Shown piece after piece: positions 35,885 to 46,191 of a DNA stretch of 64,000 nucleotides. The stretch spans positions 1,178,001-1,242,000 of the forward strand of contig OZ251243.1 in the NCBI GenBank assembly GCA_965240325.2, in the 5' to 3' direction. The number at the start of each line of letters is the position of its first letter. Within the stretch, counting starts at the first letter, position 1. The notes beneath the pieces were generated by a model, which saw nothing but the letters and a program-made list of their open reading frames with translations, did no database searches and was not told the DNA's origin. Position numbers and translations under genes: made by a program. Origin of the DNA: Rebecca billardiae RCC1528. Taxonomy: Eukaryota > Haptophyta.

Positions 35885-36416
35885 GCGGCGGCGCGGGAGG
35901 GGGCGGCGGGGCGCGGGGCGCGGCTCGCGCGTGAGAGCGAGCTGCCGCCCGCGCGCGCGCCTGGCGGGCGTGCCTGCCCCGGCATGGGCGGCCCGCCACG
36001 GCTCGGGCTCCTCGCGCGCGCCGCGCAGGCGCGCGCAGTCTCTCTCCCTCGCTCGCTCGCTCTCGCGCGCGCGCGGCTCGCGCCGCCCGGCCCGCGTCCG
36101 CACGCACCGCCATGTAGTCAGCCTTCATCTGCTGGAGCGACTTGAGCTTCTTGACGGCGACGAGGCCGCCCGATTCGGTGACCACCTTCGCGACGTGCGA
36201 GCCCGCCGCCGACTTGGGCGGCGTGTACGAGCACTTGTACACGACGCCGAAGCCGCCCTCGCCGAGCGGCGAGACGATCGTGAGCTCGTCCGCGTGGATG
36301 ACGGCGCCCTCGTCCTGCACGAGCTTGGTGAGCTTGGCGTACGACTCGTCGGAGGCGTTGACGAAGGGCACGAGCGCCGAGAGGTCCGGCCCGCTGTTCG
36401 TCCGCGCGCGCTGCAT
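33575..36416 (-). CDS. Protein kinase, tyrosine-kinase-like (TKL) type
   Basis: Five exons: 36416-36108, 35838-35639, 35020-34904, 34448-34153, 33891-33575, joined in phases 0, 2, 2, 1, giving 412 residues, essentially a kinase domain with a ~45-residue N-terminal lead. Catalytic elements are all present: glycine loop GEGGFGVVY (52-60), VAVKK with the ATP-binding Lys at 89, ALQEFAHEVLMLKKLVHPNVIGYIG (C-helix region), LEYGGHGSLKDMI at the hinge, HRDLKPGN (216-223, catalytic Asp 218), DFGLA (Asp 237), GSLRYMAPENF, SFAIIMFELL (created by the last exon join), and DPTKRPEF. The HRDLKPGN and DFG-LA motifs with GSLRYMAPE suggest a Ser/Thr kinase of TKL type. No other domain is visible. Introns are 113-455 bp long; intron 3 is the longest and contains a minisatellite and telomere repeats. 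Function unknown. Confidence 0.88.
34492..34722. repeat. 16-bp minisatellite in kinase intron 3
   Basis: About fourteen copies of a gtgcgcgtgcgtgcgt unit, almost perfect, with one copy carrying gtac instead of gtgc (about 34536). It is an alternating purine-pyrimidine array and so a candidate for Z-DNA formation. Open frames over it on both strands are artefacts of the repeat. Confidence 0.92.
34855..34892 (-). repeat. Interstitial telomere repeat (TTAGGG)n
   Basis: Six CCTAAC-type units on the plus strand, one of them shortened by a base (cctaac cctaac), i.e. TTAGGG in the direction of the kinase gene. The array lies just inside intron 3 of the kinase, about 11 bases after its 5' splice site. 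Confidence 0.92.
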
Positions 36417-37029
36417 GGCCCGCCGTCGCACGCGCGCCGCCGCAGACTCGCCCAGCGCGCAGGGTGGCGGCGGCGCCCGGAAGCGCCAACAAGCTGTGGT
36501 GCCAAAGCTGGTGTGGCGGCGCCTCGTGTCTAATTCAGACTGCTGTCCGGGGACAAACCGATCTGGACACGCGGAGATCCTGACCAGCGCGTGCCCGCGT
36601 CAGAACGTGGAACCGCCGAGATGGCAATCTCGTCCGATCATCCGCGCTTGGACGCCCAACGCGCGTATGAGCCCAAATCGTAACGTGCATGTATTCATAC
36701 GGCTCAAGAGCTCAACCGCCGATAAACAAGGGGCCTCCCAAGTGGGCAGCTGGGCGCGTTCTGGGATCTCCGCGCCCGATCTGCCTAGGTCTACATAGGC
36801 GTGCGAGCCGCGCGTCGCGCATGGAAAATGATAGCGACGATCCCTGACCGAGCTTTGACCGAGGGCGGCTCGAAGCATCGTCTGTTGGCCCTAGCCGGCG
36901 AGCCATCCCAGGCAGGCGAGGAAGGGCAGGGCGACACGGCGGGCGCCGGCAGGGAGGCTGGCAACCCTCGCGGCCGCGCCACGGGGGCGCGCTGGGGAGC
37001 GCGCCACCGGCGGTGGTGTGGGCGTGCAC
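36417..37029. other. Divergent promoter region, kinase / cyclin
   Basis: A 613-bp space between the start of the kinase gene (minus) and the cyclin gene (plus). Bases 36500-36850 have lower GC than the flanks. No clear TATA box; likely carries both promoters. Confidence 0.45.
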
Positions 37030-38996
37030 ATGCCCGCATCGCCCACCAAGAGACGATCCAACGGCGACGACTCGGACGAGCTCTCGCCGCGCGCGCGCTG
37101 GTCCGCGCGCGCGCCGCCGCCATACATTGCGGCCACCGGCGCGCGACGAGCGTCGGGCGCGCCCGAGCTGCTGCCGGTGTACGGCGCGGCGGCGGGGCAG
37201 CGGCGCGGGAGCGGCAGCGTCGAGCCCGACTCGCCGAGCACCTCGTCCCTCCGCGCGATGCACCTCAGGCGGCCGTCGCGCGGGCACGCGGACGCGGGCG
37301 GCGCGGGCAAGCCGCCGGTGCTGCCAGCGCTCGCGCCGCCGCCGCCCGCGGCGGGGCTGCCGTACGCGGCGGTGGGCGTGGGCACGGAGCTGCGCCACCT
37401 CACCGAGCGCAGAGCCACGCACGACGGCGCCGCCGCGCTCCACCCGGCCGGCCCGGCCGGCGCCGCGAGCGGCGGCGACGTGACGCGCGGCTCCACGGCC
37501 AGATCGACCACCCGGCCGACCTCGGAGTCCGGCGCGTCGACGGTGGTCGGGGAGAGCCTGGCGGCGCAGCGCGGCTCGCTGCACGCGACGCCGCCGCCCG
37601 CCGCGCACACCACGCCGCTCCCCGGCCCGCAGCTCATCGGCGGCGTCCCCGCCCCCGGCGTGGGCGCGCGCGGCGTCGCGAGGCGGCGCTCAAAGGTGGC
37701 GCCGCCGGGCGCGCACGAGCGAGAGAGCCTGCGCGAGGGAGGGCGGCTGGAGTCGGCGTCTGTGCAGAGCGAGGAGGAGGAGGCGGCGGGGATGGCGCTG
37801 CCGCGCCCGACGCGCTCGCGCCGCCCGCTCGGCGGCGGCGGCGGCGCCGGCGGCGCGCGTCTCTCGCCCATCGCGCCGCCGCGCCCCGCGTTTGAGGCAC
37901 CGGGCGTGGGGCCGGAGGGCGGCGGCGCGGAGCCCGAGCACTACTCACAATACTCACCGAGTACTGACGCGGGCTCGGTCACGAACGCGGCCGCGGCGGT
38001 CGCGGCGATCCTGCGGCCGCCGACGCTGACGGCGGCGGTGGAGCGGCAGCTGCGCGAGCTCAACGTCGACATCGAGGGCTCGCTCACCAAGGCGCGGCTC
38101 GACGAGCTGCGCTACCAGCTCGAGGACATGGAGCTAGCGCCGGGCACCGGCAGCGCGGGGCCGTCGGTGCTCGAGGCGCGGGACTCGATCGCGCAGGTGG
38201 ACGCGGGGATCGCCGCGGCGCTGGGGATGCACATTGGGTTCGGCCGGAAGCGCGGCGCGAAAGCGGAGAAGGAGGGGCGCGCCTCGGCGAAGCCGCGCCG
38301 CGCGGGCGCCGCCGCCGCGCGCGAGCCTGACGGGAACGGGACGGGCGGCGGCGGCGCGGCGCTGCCGCCGCCGCCGGGCGCGGAGCGCGTGCCCGGGCTG
38401 GTCGAAGCGATTTCGCCCGACTTCACCGAGGCGCAGGCGATCGAGGTGCTGCAGATCCTGCGCGACCAGCTGCAGCTGGACGTGGAGGTGCCCGTCTCGG
38501 CCTTCGTCATCCTCGAGCGCTGCCTGCAGGCCCCCGCCAAGCGCCGCCTCCTGACGCCCACGTCGTGGCGGCAACTGCTCATCACCGCCGTCATCCTCGC
38601 CGCCAAGACGTGGTACGACGAGCAGCTGTGGCTGGTGGACGTGCGGCACCAGCTGCGCGGGTACTTTGAGCTGGAGCACCTCGGGCGGCAGGAGGCGGAG
38701 ATGTGCAAGCTCGTGCAGTTCCGCTTCAACGTCACGCCCAAGGTGCGCGCGCGCGCGCGCGCGGCCGGACGGGGCCGGGGGGCGCCGAGTGCGCGCGCGC
38801 TGCCGCCTGGCTGCGGCGCGGCCGCCGCTGACCGCCGCTGCTCTGCGCGCGCGCGCGCCCTGCCGCGTGCGGCGGCGCACAGAGCTTCTACGAGTACTAC
38901 TTTGCGCTGCGGGACCTCGGGCGGAAGCGCCTCGAGGCGGAGCACGAGAAGGAGGGCTCGTTCAAGCGCAGCGGGCACAGGCGAGCGTCGAGATGA
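37030..38996 (+). CDS. Cyclin-Y-like protein
   Basis: Two exons, 37030-38742 and 38883-38996, GT-AG, phase 0, giving 608 residues. The first ~440 residues are disordered and rich in Ala, Gly, Pro, Arg and Ser. A single cyclin box follows (about 455-583): EVPVSAFVILERCLQ, TSWRQLLITAVILAAKTWYD, WLVDVRHQL, then EAEMCKLVQFRFNV. Exon 2 supplies SFYEYYFALRDLGRKR, matching the 'VYAKYYFDLR' end of the cyclin box in CCNY/PCL-type cyclins. Those cyclins activate CDK14/16 or Pho85-class kinases, often at the membrane. No N-myristoylation Gly is seen. A GTG at 37018 is in frame just upstream, but the ATG at 37030 is chosen. The long N-terminal extension is unusual for cyclin Y, which is about 340 residues. 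Confidence 0.83.
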
Positions 38997-39227
38997 CACG
39001 CGGAGCTGCCGCCTCGATCAGTTTCGGGTCAGTCAGGGCCGAGCGCACGACGTGCGTTATTGGCAGTTGTAACGAACTCTCATCGAATACTACGCGCGGG
39101 ATCGAGAATTCTGCGCGAAGAAAACTCCTGAAAACTGAAAACTCCATCGTGGATCCCTGTCGGCCGCGCCGTCTCGTCGTTTGAGTTCGCCGAGGCATCG
39201 CCGCGCCGTCGGGGCTGGCGCGGCTGC

Positions 39228-41092
39228 ATGGCGCACCGGCCCGCGTCGCCGTCGGCGTGGACGCTGGACGAGCTGCGCGAGGCGGAGGTGCAGCACACGC
39301 GCTGGGCGAAGCGCGACACCAGCTCACCCGTCGCCGACGAGTCGCTGCCGCTCGGCCTCGCCGGCATCCGCGCGCCGCACGAGCGGCCGCGCTCGCCCGC
39401 CGAGCGCACCTCGCCGAGCGGCGTGCCGCAGATGGGCCGGATGGCGGCGGAGCGCGACGCGCGCGGGGCGGGGCGGAGTAGCTCTGCGCCGCGCTACGAG
39501 CGCGCCCACGCCGAGACCCTCGCGCGCTCCGCCCGCGCCGAGGGCGAGCGCGCCGCGCGCGCCAATGCGGAGCGCGCCTCGCTCGAGTCGCTCGCGTCGC
39601 GCGCCGAGGCGGCGCTCTCGCGCAACTCGGAGCGGCTGCGCCCGTCGTCGCCGGCGTCGTCGGCGGCGTTCGCCGCGCGAGACCGCCTCGCCGCCGCCGC
39701 CGCGCGGCCGCGGCCCGCCTCCGCGCCGCGCGCGACGCCGCGGCGCGCGTGGGCGGGCGCGCGCGCCGTACCGGCCGCCGACGAGGAGGAGGAGGCGGCG
39801 GACTCGCCGCTTCGCGAGGCGCTGGAGCGCGCGCGGCGCGAGTCGTCGGCACTGCGTGCAGAGGTGACGCAGCGCGAGCGCGCGCTGCGCGACTACAAGC
39901 GCCGCGTCGACCAGGAGGTGTGCGCACGCGCACGCGGCGGCGCGGCGGCGGAGACTGACTGGGCGGAGAGGAGAAGGCGCGCCCGCGCGTGTGCCGTGCG
40001 TGCGCCGCGCGCGCGCACATGCGGTGGCGGCGGTGCGGCCGCGAGCGGCGTCGTCGGGCGTGGCTCACGCGGCGCGCGCCCTTGCCGCCCCCTCCGCGCC
40101 GCGCAGGTCGGCGTCCTCTCGCAGCGCCTCGAGGGCTACCAGCACGAGCGCACACGCGAGGTGCTGCGTCACTCGATACAGCTGCGCTCGCTGCAGCAGC
40201 GGCTGCTGGATGGGAGTGGCGGCGGCGATGGCGGTGGTGGCGGCGGTGGGGCGGGAGGCCGCGGCGGCGGGGATGGCGGTGGCGGGCCCGGTTGGGGGGC
40301 GGCTGCGCGCGCGCGCGCGCTGGGCGGGGCGGAGGGCGGCTGGATGGCCGAGGGTGCCGGCGCGTCGGCGCTTCGGCAGCCGCCGCGCCGCGCCGCGCCG
40401 CGCCGACACCGGCCCGGCAGCGCGCGACGCCGGCGCGGCGCGTCGCCCGGGGTGCACGCTGCGCCGGGCGGCGGCGTGGCGCGCACGCCGTCGGCGCACT
40501 CGCAGCTCTCGTGGGCCGCGCCGCGCGGCGGCGCCGCGCTCGTGCCCGCGGCCGCAGCCGCCGCAGGCCGCTCCCCCCTCCGCCACGGGGGCGCGCCGAG
40601 CCCGGCGCCCGCGGGCGTGCGCGCGGCTTCTGCTGGCAGCGACCTCGACTATCTCGAGGCGGACCTGGGGTCGCTCTCGGACGACCTCGCGCGGTACGTG
40701 CGCGCGCGCGTGGGGCAGATCGAGCGCTCGGCGGGCGCGTGGGGCGGCGCCGCCGAGCAGCGCCGCCGCTCGCCGGGCGGCGCTTCAGGCCGCCGCTTCT
40801 CCGCCTCGGCCGTCGTGTCGACCGGCGCGGCGGCGGGCGGCGGCGCGCCGTGGCGCTTCGGCGCGTCGCCGCTGCCGACGCCGCCGCGCGCGCGCGCCGG
40901 CGCGACGACGCCGCTGAGCGGCAGCCGCGCGCGGCTGGGCGCCGCCTCGCCCGGCGTCTCCTCGCCCGGGCCCTCAGCCCCGGGCAGCGCGGCGCGCGCC
41001 GCCGCCGCCGCGCGCGACGGCAGTCGGCGAGGCCCGCCGCCGCCCGCGCGGCGTGTGCTGCTGCGGACGGCCGGCGGCGGCGCCGACGACGC

Positions 41093-41125
<33 letters not shown>

Positions 41126-42549
41126 CAGCGATGGCGGCGGCGGAGGGCTGGATCGGACGGCGAGCGCCCCGGCGCTCGCGCGCGTGAGCCCGGCCGTGCG
41201 CGCCGGGCTGCACGCGCAGCTGCTGCGCTCCAACACCGCCGCCGCCGTCACCGGAGCGCTCAGCAGCCGGCTGCGGCAGGCCGGCGGCGGCGGCGCGCGC
41301 TCGGCGCGGCGCGCGACGGCCGGAGGCGGCGGCGGAGGCGGGTGGTACCTGCGCGCAGGCGCGGCGAGTGGCGACGAGGACGACGACGAGGAGGGCAGCG
41401 TGCGCGCCGACGACGCCGACGAGGACGACCCGCTCATCCGGCTGCACGTGAGCGGCACGCGGCGCGCGCCGCCGCAGCCGCGCCGCGCGCCCGCTAAGCC
41501 GCGGCCGCGCCGAGCGCCCGCTAAGCCGCGGCCGCGCGGGGCGGCGCGCGCGCGAGCGCAGCGCTCACTCGCGCCGCGCCGCCGCCGCGCGTGCCCGCCG
41601 CCGCCGCCGCCCGCAGGAGCTCTCGGGCGCGCTCGACGGCGCCGCGCAGACCAAGGGCGCGCGCTCAGACTCACGAGACAGCTCGCCGCCGGGCGGTGCG
41701 CTGTCGAGTGCGCGCTATCGCCACTCAGCCGCGGGCGCGGGCGCCGGCCGCGCGCCGCCGCCGTCGGCCGGCGCCGCGCCGCGCGCGCTCGACCTGAGCG
41801 GCGCCTACTCGGCGCTGGGCGCGCGCGTGGACGCGCAGCGCCGCCGGCGCGCGCCCTCGTCCGCGCGGCGCGCGCGGCGGCTCGGCGCGCGCTCGCGGTC
41901 GCCTTCGCCTACGCGCTCCGCCGCGAGCTCGAGCGCTGCCGGCGCCGGCCGGCGCCGCGCGGCCGCAGACCCCGGCTGGGCGCGCGAGGCGGCGGTGTGG
42001 AGCCCCGCCGCCGCGCGGCGGCGCGCGCAGCGCCGCGCGGCGCGGTACGCCGCCGCCGACGCGGCCGCGCGCGAGGGCGGCGGCGGCGGCGTGCCGCGTG
42101 TCGGCGCGTTTGTCGGCGCGCCGCGGTATACCGCCGGCGGCCGCGCCGCGCTGCCGCAGGCGGCCGTGGACGTGGCCTACGCCGCGCCCGCCTACACGCC
42201 GAGCGCGCGCGCCGCCTCGCGCCGCGCGCTGCTCGGCGCGCTGCGCTCGCACATCGACACCGTGCTCCCGCCGCCGCTCGGCGCGCCGCAGCTCGACCAG
42301 CTCGTGCCCGGCGCGCGCGGCACGCGCACCGCGCGCGCCGCCGCCGCCGCCGCCAGCCCGGCCGGCGTGTTCGGCCGGCGGGCGGACGTGCGGCTAGCGG
42401 GGCTGGCGCAGCAGGTGGCGCGCGCGGTGTCGCCTGTGCTCGGCGGCGGCGCGTCGCCGCGCGGCGGCGCGCCGTGGCGGCGGCAGGCGCCGTGGCGGCC
42501 GTCCGGCGCGGGCACGAGCGTCGGCAGCGCGCCGCTGCTGCTTTCGTGA
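39228..42549 (+). CDS. Large disordered coiled-coil protein, unknown
   Basis: Three exons, 39228-39917, 40107-41447, 41617-42549, GT-AG, phase 0 throughout, giving 987 residues. I do not recognise the family. Exon 1 starts MAHRPASPSAWTLDELREAE and holds an Ala/Arg/Glu-rich coiled coil (about 95-135 and again 195-230: ALERARRESSALRAEVTQRE). Exon 2 begins VGVLSQRLEGYQHERTREVL, continuing the coil, then becomes Gly/Ala/Ser/Pro-rich with a short ordered stretch DLDYLEADLGSLSDDLARYV and an Asp run (about 515-525). Exon 3 is Ala/Arg-rich with regular SARYR / PAYTPSARA / SPVLGGGASPRG motifs. The exon model is supported by composition and in-phase splice sites only; the exon 2/3 junction relies on a GTGAGC donor. 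A cytoskeletal or centrosomal role would be a guess. Confidence 0.6.
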
Positions 42550-42861
42550 CGGCGATGGCGGCGGGCGCGCACGCGATGCGGGCAGGCGGCGGGCAGGCGA
42601 CCAACGCCGCGCGGCGGACGGACGACGTCACGACGACGATTCAAGCCGCTCAGTGCAATCAAACGGCGGTGCCCAGGCCCCACGGCTGCAGCCGTGTCCG
42701 TGATGACTGACGAGCCGCATGAGTGTCGGGCGTGTCGGCGTCCGAAGTCCGGCCCTGTCCGAGCCGAGCTGAGCAGATCGATGATCGACGCGGCGCATCA
42801 GTCTGATCAGTAGAATATATAGTAGCATATCATGCAGCGCAGTACCGGCGATGCAGTATAC

Positions 42862-42894
<33 letters not shown>

Positions 42895-43241
42895 CTGATA
42901 CGACTGCTGCGCTGCTATGATGATCGACACTACGACTTATTCGCGGATCGTGCCACACCTGGCGCCTGCAGTGAGCTGCACGCCGCGTCGTCACACCGTC
43001 ACACCTGGCAGCGGGCCAGCGGCCACTGGGCGGCCAGCACCCGCCCCGGACACGTCGTGCCCGCAGTCGCGTCGGTCTGCCGAGCACGCGCGGGGCACGC
43101 GCGCGTGCAGCGCCCACGCCGCCTCTGCGCGTGCAGGCTGCAGCGGCCGCGCGCACCCGCCCCCTCGCCGCCAGGCCGCTGCCATGCGCGAGCGCGCGCC
43201 GCGCGGCCGTGCGCTCGGCGAGCGTGCGCGGGGGACGGGCC
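42550..43241. other. Intergenic with (TA)n tract
   Basis: Convergent spacer downstream of the disordered-protein gene and of MIC10 (minus). It has a (TA)n run of about 27 bases at about 42868-42894, set in a lower-GC patch (42800-42960). No gene recognised. Confidence 0.5.
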
Positions 43242-43763
43242 TCAGAGCGTCGCTGTCTTCTCGAGGCTCTCAAAGTCGTTGCGGCATTCCGTGTACCCGA
43301 TGCCCGCGCCGATCCCCGAGCCGAAGAAGAGCACCGAACAGCGGCTCGTGGTGCCGCCTGCGCACGAGGCGGCGCGCGGGCAACGCAATCGCGCGCACCG
43401 CATCGGCGGCGCGAGCACGCAGCCGCGGGGCAGGCAGGCCGGGAGCGCGGCGCGCGCGTTGGCGGGGCGGTGGACGGGCTGGCGCGCACGCGCGCCGCGC
43501 CGCGCGCGCCGCGCCGCGCCGCCGCGCCGTACGGAAGAGGACGAGGGAGACGATCGCGCCCGCCAGTGTCCCGTAGGCGACCTTCCGCAGGGAATTCTCA
43601 ATGCACTTGTCCCATGTGTCGGCCACCTGCGCGGCGCGGGGCGAGGGGAGCGCGGCGCGGCGGAGCGCGTCGGGCGCGCGGTGTGCGGGCCGTGCGCGCC
43701 GCGGGTCGTGCGCGTGCGCGCGCGGGCGCGGCGCGGCGCGCGCGCCTTGAGCTCTGACGGCAT
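43242..43763 (-). CDS. MIC10: MICOS complex subunit MIC10
   Basis: Three tiny exons: 43763-43746 (MPSELK), 43626-43533, 43357-43242, total 75 residues (human MIC10 is 78). The spliced protein has the family pattern: a WDKC motif (residues 10-13), a first membrane helix VAYGTLAGAIVSLVLF with its Gly pair, and a second helix LFFGSGIGAGIGY carrying the G-x-G-x-G-x-G motif needed for oligomerisation, ending in CRNDF, as in the 'Y-x-x-C-x-x-D-F' end of animal MIC10. MIC10 bends the inner mitochondrial membrane at crista junctions. Intron 2 is GT-AG (175 bp). Intron 1 (119 bp) would be a GC-AG intron: exon 1 ends AAG|GCGCGC and exon 2 begins CAG|GTGGCC. The alternative, starting at the exon 2 GTG, is less likely because the CAG directly before it is a perfect acceptor and because exon 1 supplies an ATG and family-like N-terminal residues. 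Confidence 0.82.
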   Translation of the reverse strand: MPSELKARAPRRARARTRTTRGAHGPHTARPTRSAAPRSPRPAPRRWPTHGTSALRIPCGRSPTGHWRARSSPSSSSVRRGGAARRARRGARARQPVHRPANARAALPACLPRGCVLAPPMRCARLRCPRAASCAGGTTSRCSVLFFGSGIGAGIGYTECRNDFESLEKTATL

Positions 43764-44007
43764 CCTGACGAGCACGATCGATCGGCGAAGGCGCAGAGTG
43801 CGCACCGGACTACCTCGCCTGTAGAGTTCTCAGTTCACGCGTTCAGAGTCCGGCGGGAAAACTCCGGACTTCTCGGGCAAATTGAAATGGCGGCCGAGTC
43901 CGTCCTCTCCCGTCTCCGCGCAGGCACGCGGGTGCAAGCGTGCGGCACCGTCTCAGGACGAGCGCAGCCGCATCCATGCTGGCCGCGCGGCGGCCGAGTG
44001 CCTCGTC

Positions 44008-46077
44008 TCACACGCGGCCGCGCGCCGCCGCGCCCGCCGCGCCCGCCGCCTTGGTGCTGTGACTGCTGTCGGCCAGCGGCGCGAGCGTTGGCGCGGCGCC
44101 GCCGCCCGGCTCGGGCGCGAGGAAGTGCGCGAGCGCCTCGTCGTCGTCGCGGAGCGCGACGACGCCAAACTCGCGCTCGAGCCCGTCCGCCGCCTCCGCG
44201 CCCACCGCCGCCTGCAGCTGCGCGCGCGTGAACAGCATCGCGCGCCGGCCGTCCACGCCGCGCGCGCCGAGCGCAGCGCCGCCGGTGGCCTCGTCCAGCC
44301 GGCGCCGCCTCGCCTCGGCGGCCTCGAGCGCTTCGTGGAGCTCGCGGCGGAGGCGCCAGCCGAACGTGCCGTGCACGCGGTACGCGAGCACGAAGCCCGC
44401 CGCCGCCGCCGCGCGCTGCGCCACCGTCCACCCCGCGCGCGCCGAGAGCGCGCGCCCCTCCTCCCGCTGCTGGAGGCCTGGGGGCAGCGCGCGCTCCAAG
44501 CGCCTCGCCTCAGCCTCGCGCGTCGCGTCGAAGGCGCCGACGAGGATGGCGATGAAGAACTGCGCGAGGATGAGGAAGAGGAAGAGGTTGGTCACGTAGT
44601 GCATCAGGTACGCCTCCACCGGCGCCAGCCGCAGCGACGCCTCCGACAGCGCCGAGCCGCCGAGCATCACCGAGAACTGCTCTGTGAGTGCTGAGCCAAA
44701 GCCCGCGTGCCGCGCGTCGAACGCGCCGAACAGCTGCATGTGCAGCCCGGCGGAGACGGCGAGGGTCATGAGCATGGCGAGGGTGAAGAGGGCGAGCTGG
44801 CCCGACGCGCGCATCAGCGTGCGCACGATCAGCCGCAGCGGCGGCAGGTGCTGCCCGTCCACCAGCAGCCGGCTGAAGAGGAACAGCTGGATGACACTCA
44901 CGCCCAGCACGTGCTCACGGGCCGAAACCGCATGCACGTTGGGCAGCAGCAGCATCAGGTACGGCGCCGCGAGGGAGGGGAGCTCGAGCAGCAGGAACTT
45001 GGGCGCGAGCAGCACGCGCGCGAGCGGGCGCCCCGCCCGCCGCCGCGCGAGCACGTCCTGCGCCGAGTGCGCCGCGCTCAGCGCCCACGCCAGCAGCGTG
45101 GCCGCCAGCAGCACCCAGTACTCCGCTGGGCGGTCGTGCCGCTCGGTGCTGTACCGGAGGGCGGTCTCGACGCGGCCGGGGAGCCACGCGCGGTTGCGGT
45201 AGCGCGCGCGGTAGAGCCCGCCGACGAAGTGCGCGTCGCGCTGCACCATCAGCTGCGCCAGCGTGCCCCACCGCCCTTCGGCGCGCCCGCCCCCCTCCGC
45301 ATCGTCCAGCACGCCCTCAATGTACGCCCGGAGCGCTTGCTCCACGTTCTGCGGGTCGAGGAGGAAGGCGAGCTGGGCGGCGCGCTGGCCTCGGCGGGCG
45401 TGGAGGACGCGCATCGCGACCGAGGCGACGCGCAGCTCGGGCTGCTCGCAGCACGGCACCGCGTGCACGCTCGGCCCCGCGCGCCACGCCGCGTCCGCCG
45501 CCTCGCAGTCTCTCCGCGCGTAGTTGTTGGCCTCGTGCTCGAGCTCAAAGTCGACGCAGAAGAAGTGCGCCTGCGTGTGCGGCTCAAAGTCGCTGTCGAG
45601 CGCGGACATGCCGACGAGGCACGCGGGGCAGTACTCGTACACCGCGTCGATCATCTTCGAGAAGTCCTCGCGCAGCAGCACGATCAGCTCCGCCACGGTG
45701 CCGAGCTCCTCGAAGGGCTTGTGGCAGGCCAGCCCGCCGTGCACGTCGCACCACGCGTTGTCGTCCGAGCTCACGAGGTCGTACTGCTCCTGCACGGCGA
45801 GCTGGATCCACTCGATCGTCGCGAACCCCTCGCGCGTGTTGAACTGCCACGCGCCCAGCCCGAAGTAGAGGGCGAAGAACGCGCCGTAGAGCGCAAAGCC
45901 CTTGAGCCCGTTGCGCGTCTTGAGCTCGTGCAGCGCCTTGCGCACGGGGACGTAGACGGCGCCGCGGAGGACGCGCGGCGGCGCGGGCGGCGGCTCGGCG
46001 GGGGGCGGCCCGGGCGCGGCGCCGCGGCTCGCCTCGCGCGAGGCCGTCACGCTCGCCTCGGCGAGGGGTCGCGCCAT
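44008..46077 (-). CDS. Polycystin-2-type cation channel (PKD family)
   Basis: A 689-residue single-exon protein from the ATG at 46077. Polycystins are six-helix TRP-superfamily channels, often in cilia. S1 is at about 58-80 (GFALYGAFFALYFGLGAW); it is followed by a long extracytosolic loop (about 80-300) with Cys residues and the start region WIQLAVQEQYDLV, corresponding to the polycystin/TOP domain. Further helices: YWVLLAATLLAWAL, LLLELPSLAAPYLMLL, GVSVIQLFLFSRLL (the LFLFSRLL-type segment is close to polycystin S4-S5), LALFTLAMLMTLAVSAGL, a pore-helix region SALTEQFSVMLGG (about 462-475), and S6 LFLFLILAQFFIAILVGAFD (about 496-515). The C-terminal ~170 residues are Arg/Ala-rich, without an obvious EF-hand. 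The GAFD after S6 fits the family. It shares a 114-bp divergent spacer with the sensor kinase gene. The TOP domain seems shorter than in animal PKD2. Confidence 0.85.
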   Translation of the reverse strand: MARPLAEASVTASREASRGAAPGPPPAEPPPAPPRVLRGAVYVPVRKALHELKTRNGLKGFALYGAFFALYFGLGAWQFNTREGFATIEWIQLAVQEQYDLVSSDDNAWCDVHGGLACHKPFEELGTVAELIVLLREDFSKMIDAVYEYCPACLVGMSALDSDFEPHTQAHFFCVDFELEHEANNYARRDCEAADAAWRAGPSVHAVPCCEQPELRVASVAMRVLHARRGQRAAQLAFLLDPQNVEQALRAYIEGVLDDAEGGGRAEGRWGTLAQLMVQRDAHFVGGLYRARYRNRAWLPGRVETALRYSTERHDRPAEYWVLLAATLLAWALSAAHSAQDVLARRRAGRPLARVLLAPKFLLLELPSLAAPYLMLLLPNVHAVSAREHVLGVSVIQLFLFSRLLVDGQHLPPLRLIVRTLMRASGQLALFTLAMLMTLAVSAGLHMQLFGAFDARHAGFGSALTEQFSVMLGGSALSEASLRLAPVEAYLMHYVTNLFLFLILAQFFIAILVGAFDATREAEARRLERALPPGLQQREEGRALSARAGWTVAQRAAAAAGFVLAYRVHGTFGWRLRRELHEALEAAEARRRRLDEATGGAALGARGVDGRRAMLFTRAQLQAAVGAEAADGLEREFGVVALRDDDEALAHFLAPEPGGGAAPTLAPLADSSHSTKAAGAAGAAARGRV

Positions 46078-46191
46078 GGCCGAGGCGCGCGCTGGTGGCA
46101 GTGGCCGCCGTGTGCGCCGTCAAACGGGATCTCACATTCCCCGCCCTCAGCCCTGCACGAGGTCCGGTTCCTCACCGGTGGTCTTGCTGCG
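46078..46191. promoter_or_regulatory. Short bidirectional promoter region
   Basis: Only 114 bp separate the polycystin-type gene (minus) from the chloroplast sensor kinase gene (plus), so both promoters or 5' leaders must fit here. No TATA box is visible. Confidence 0.5.
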
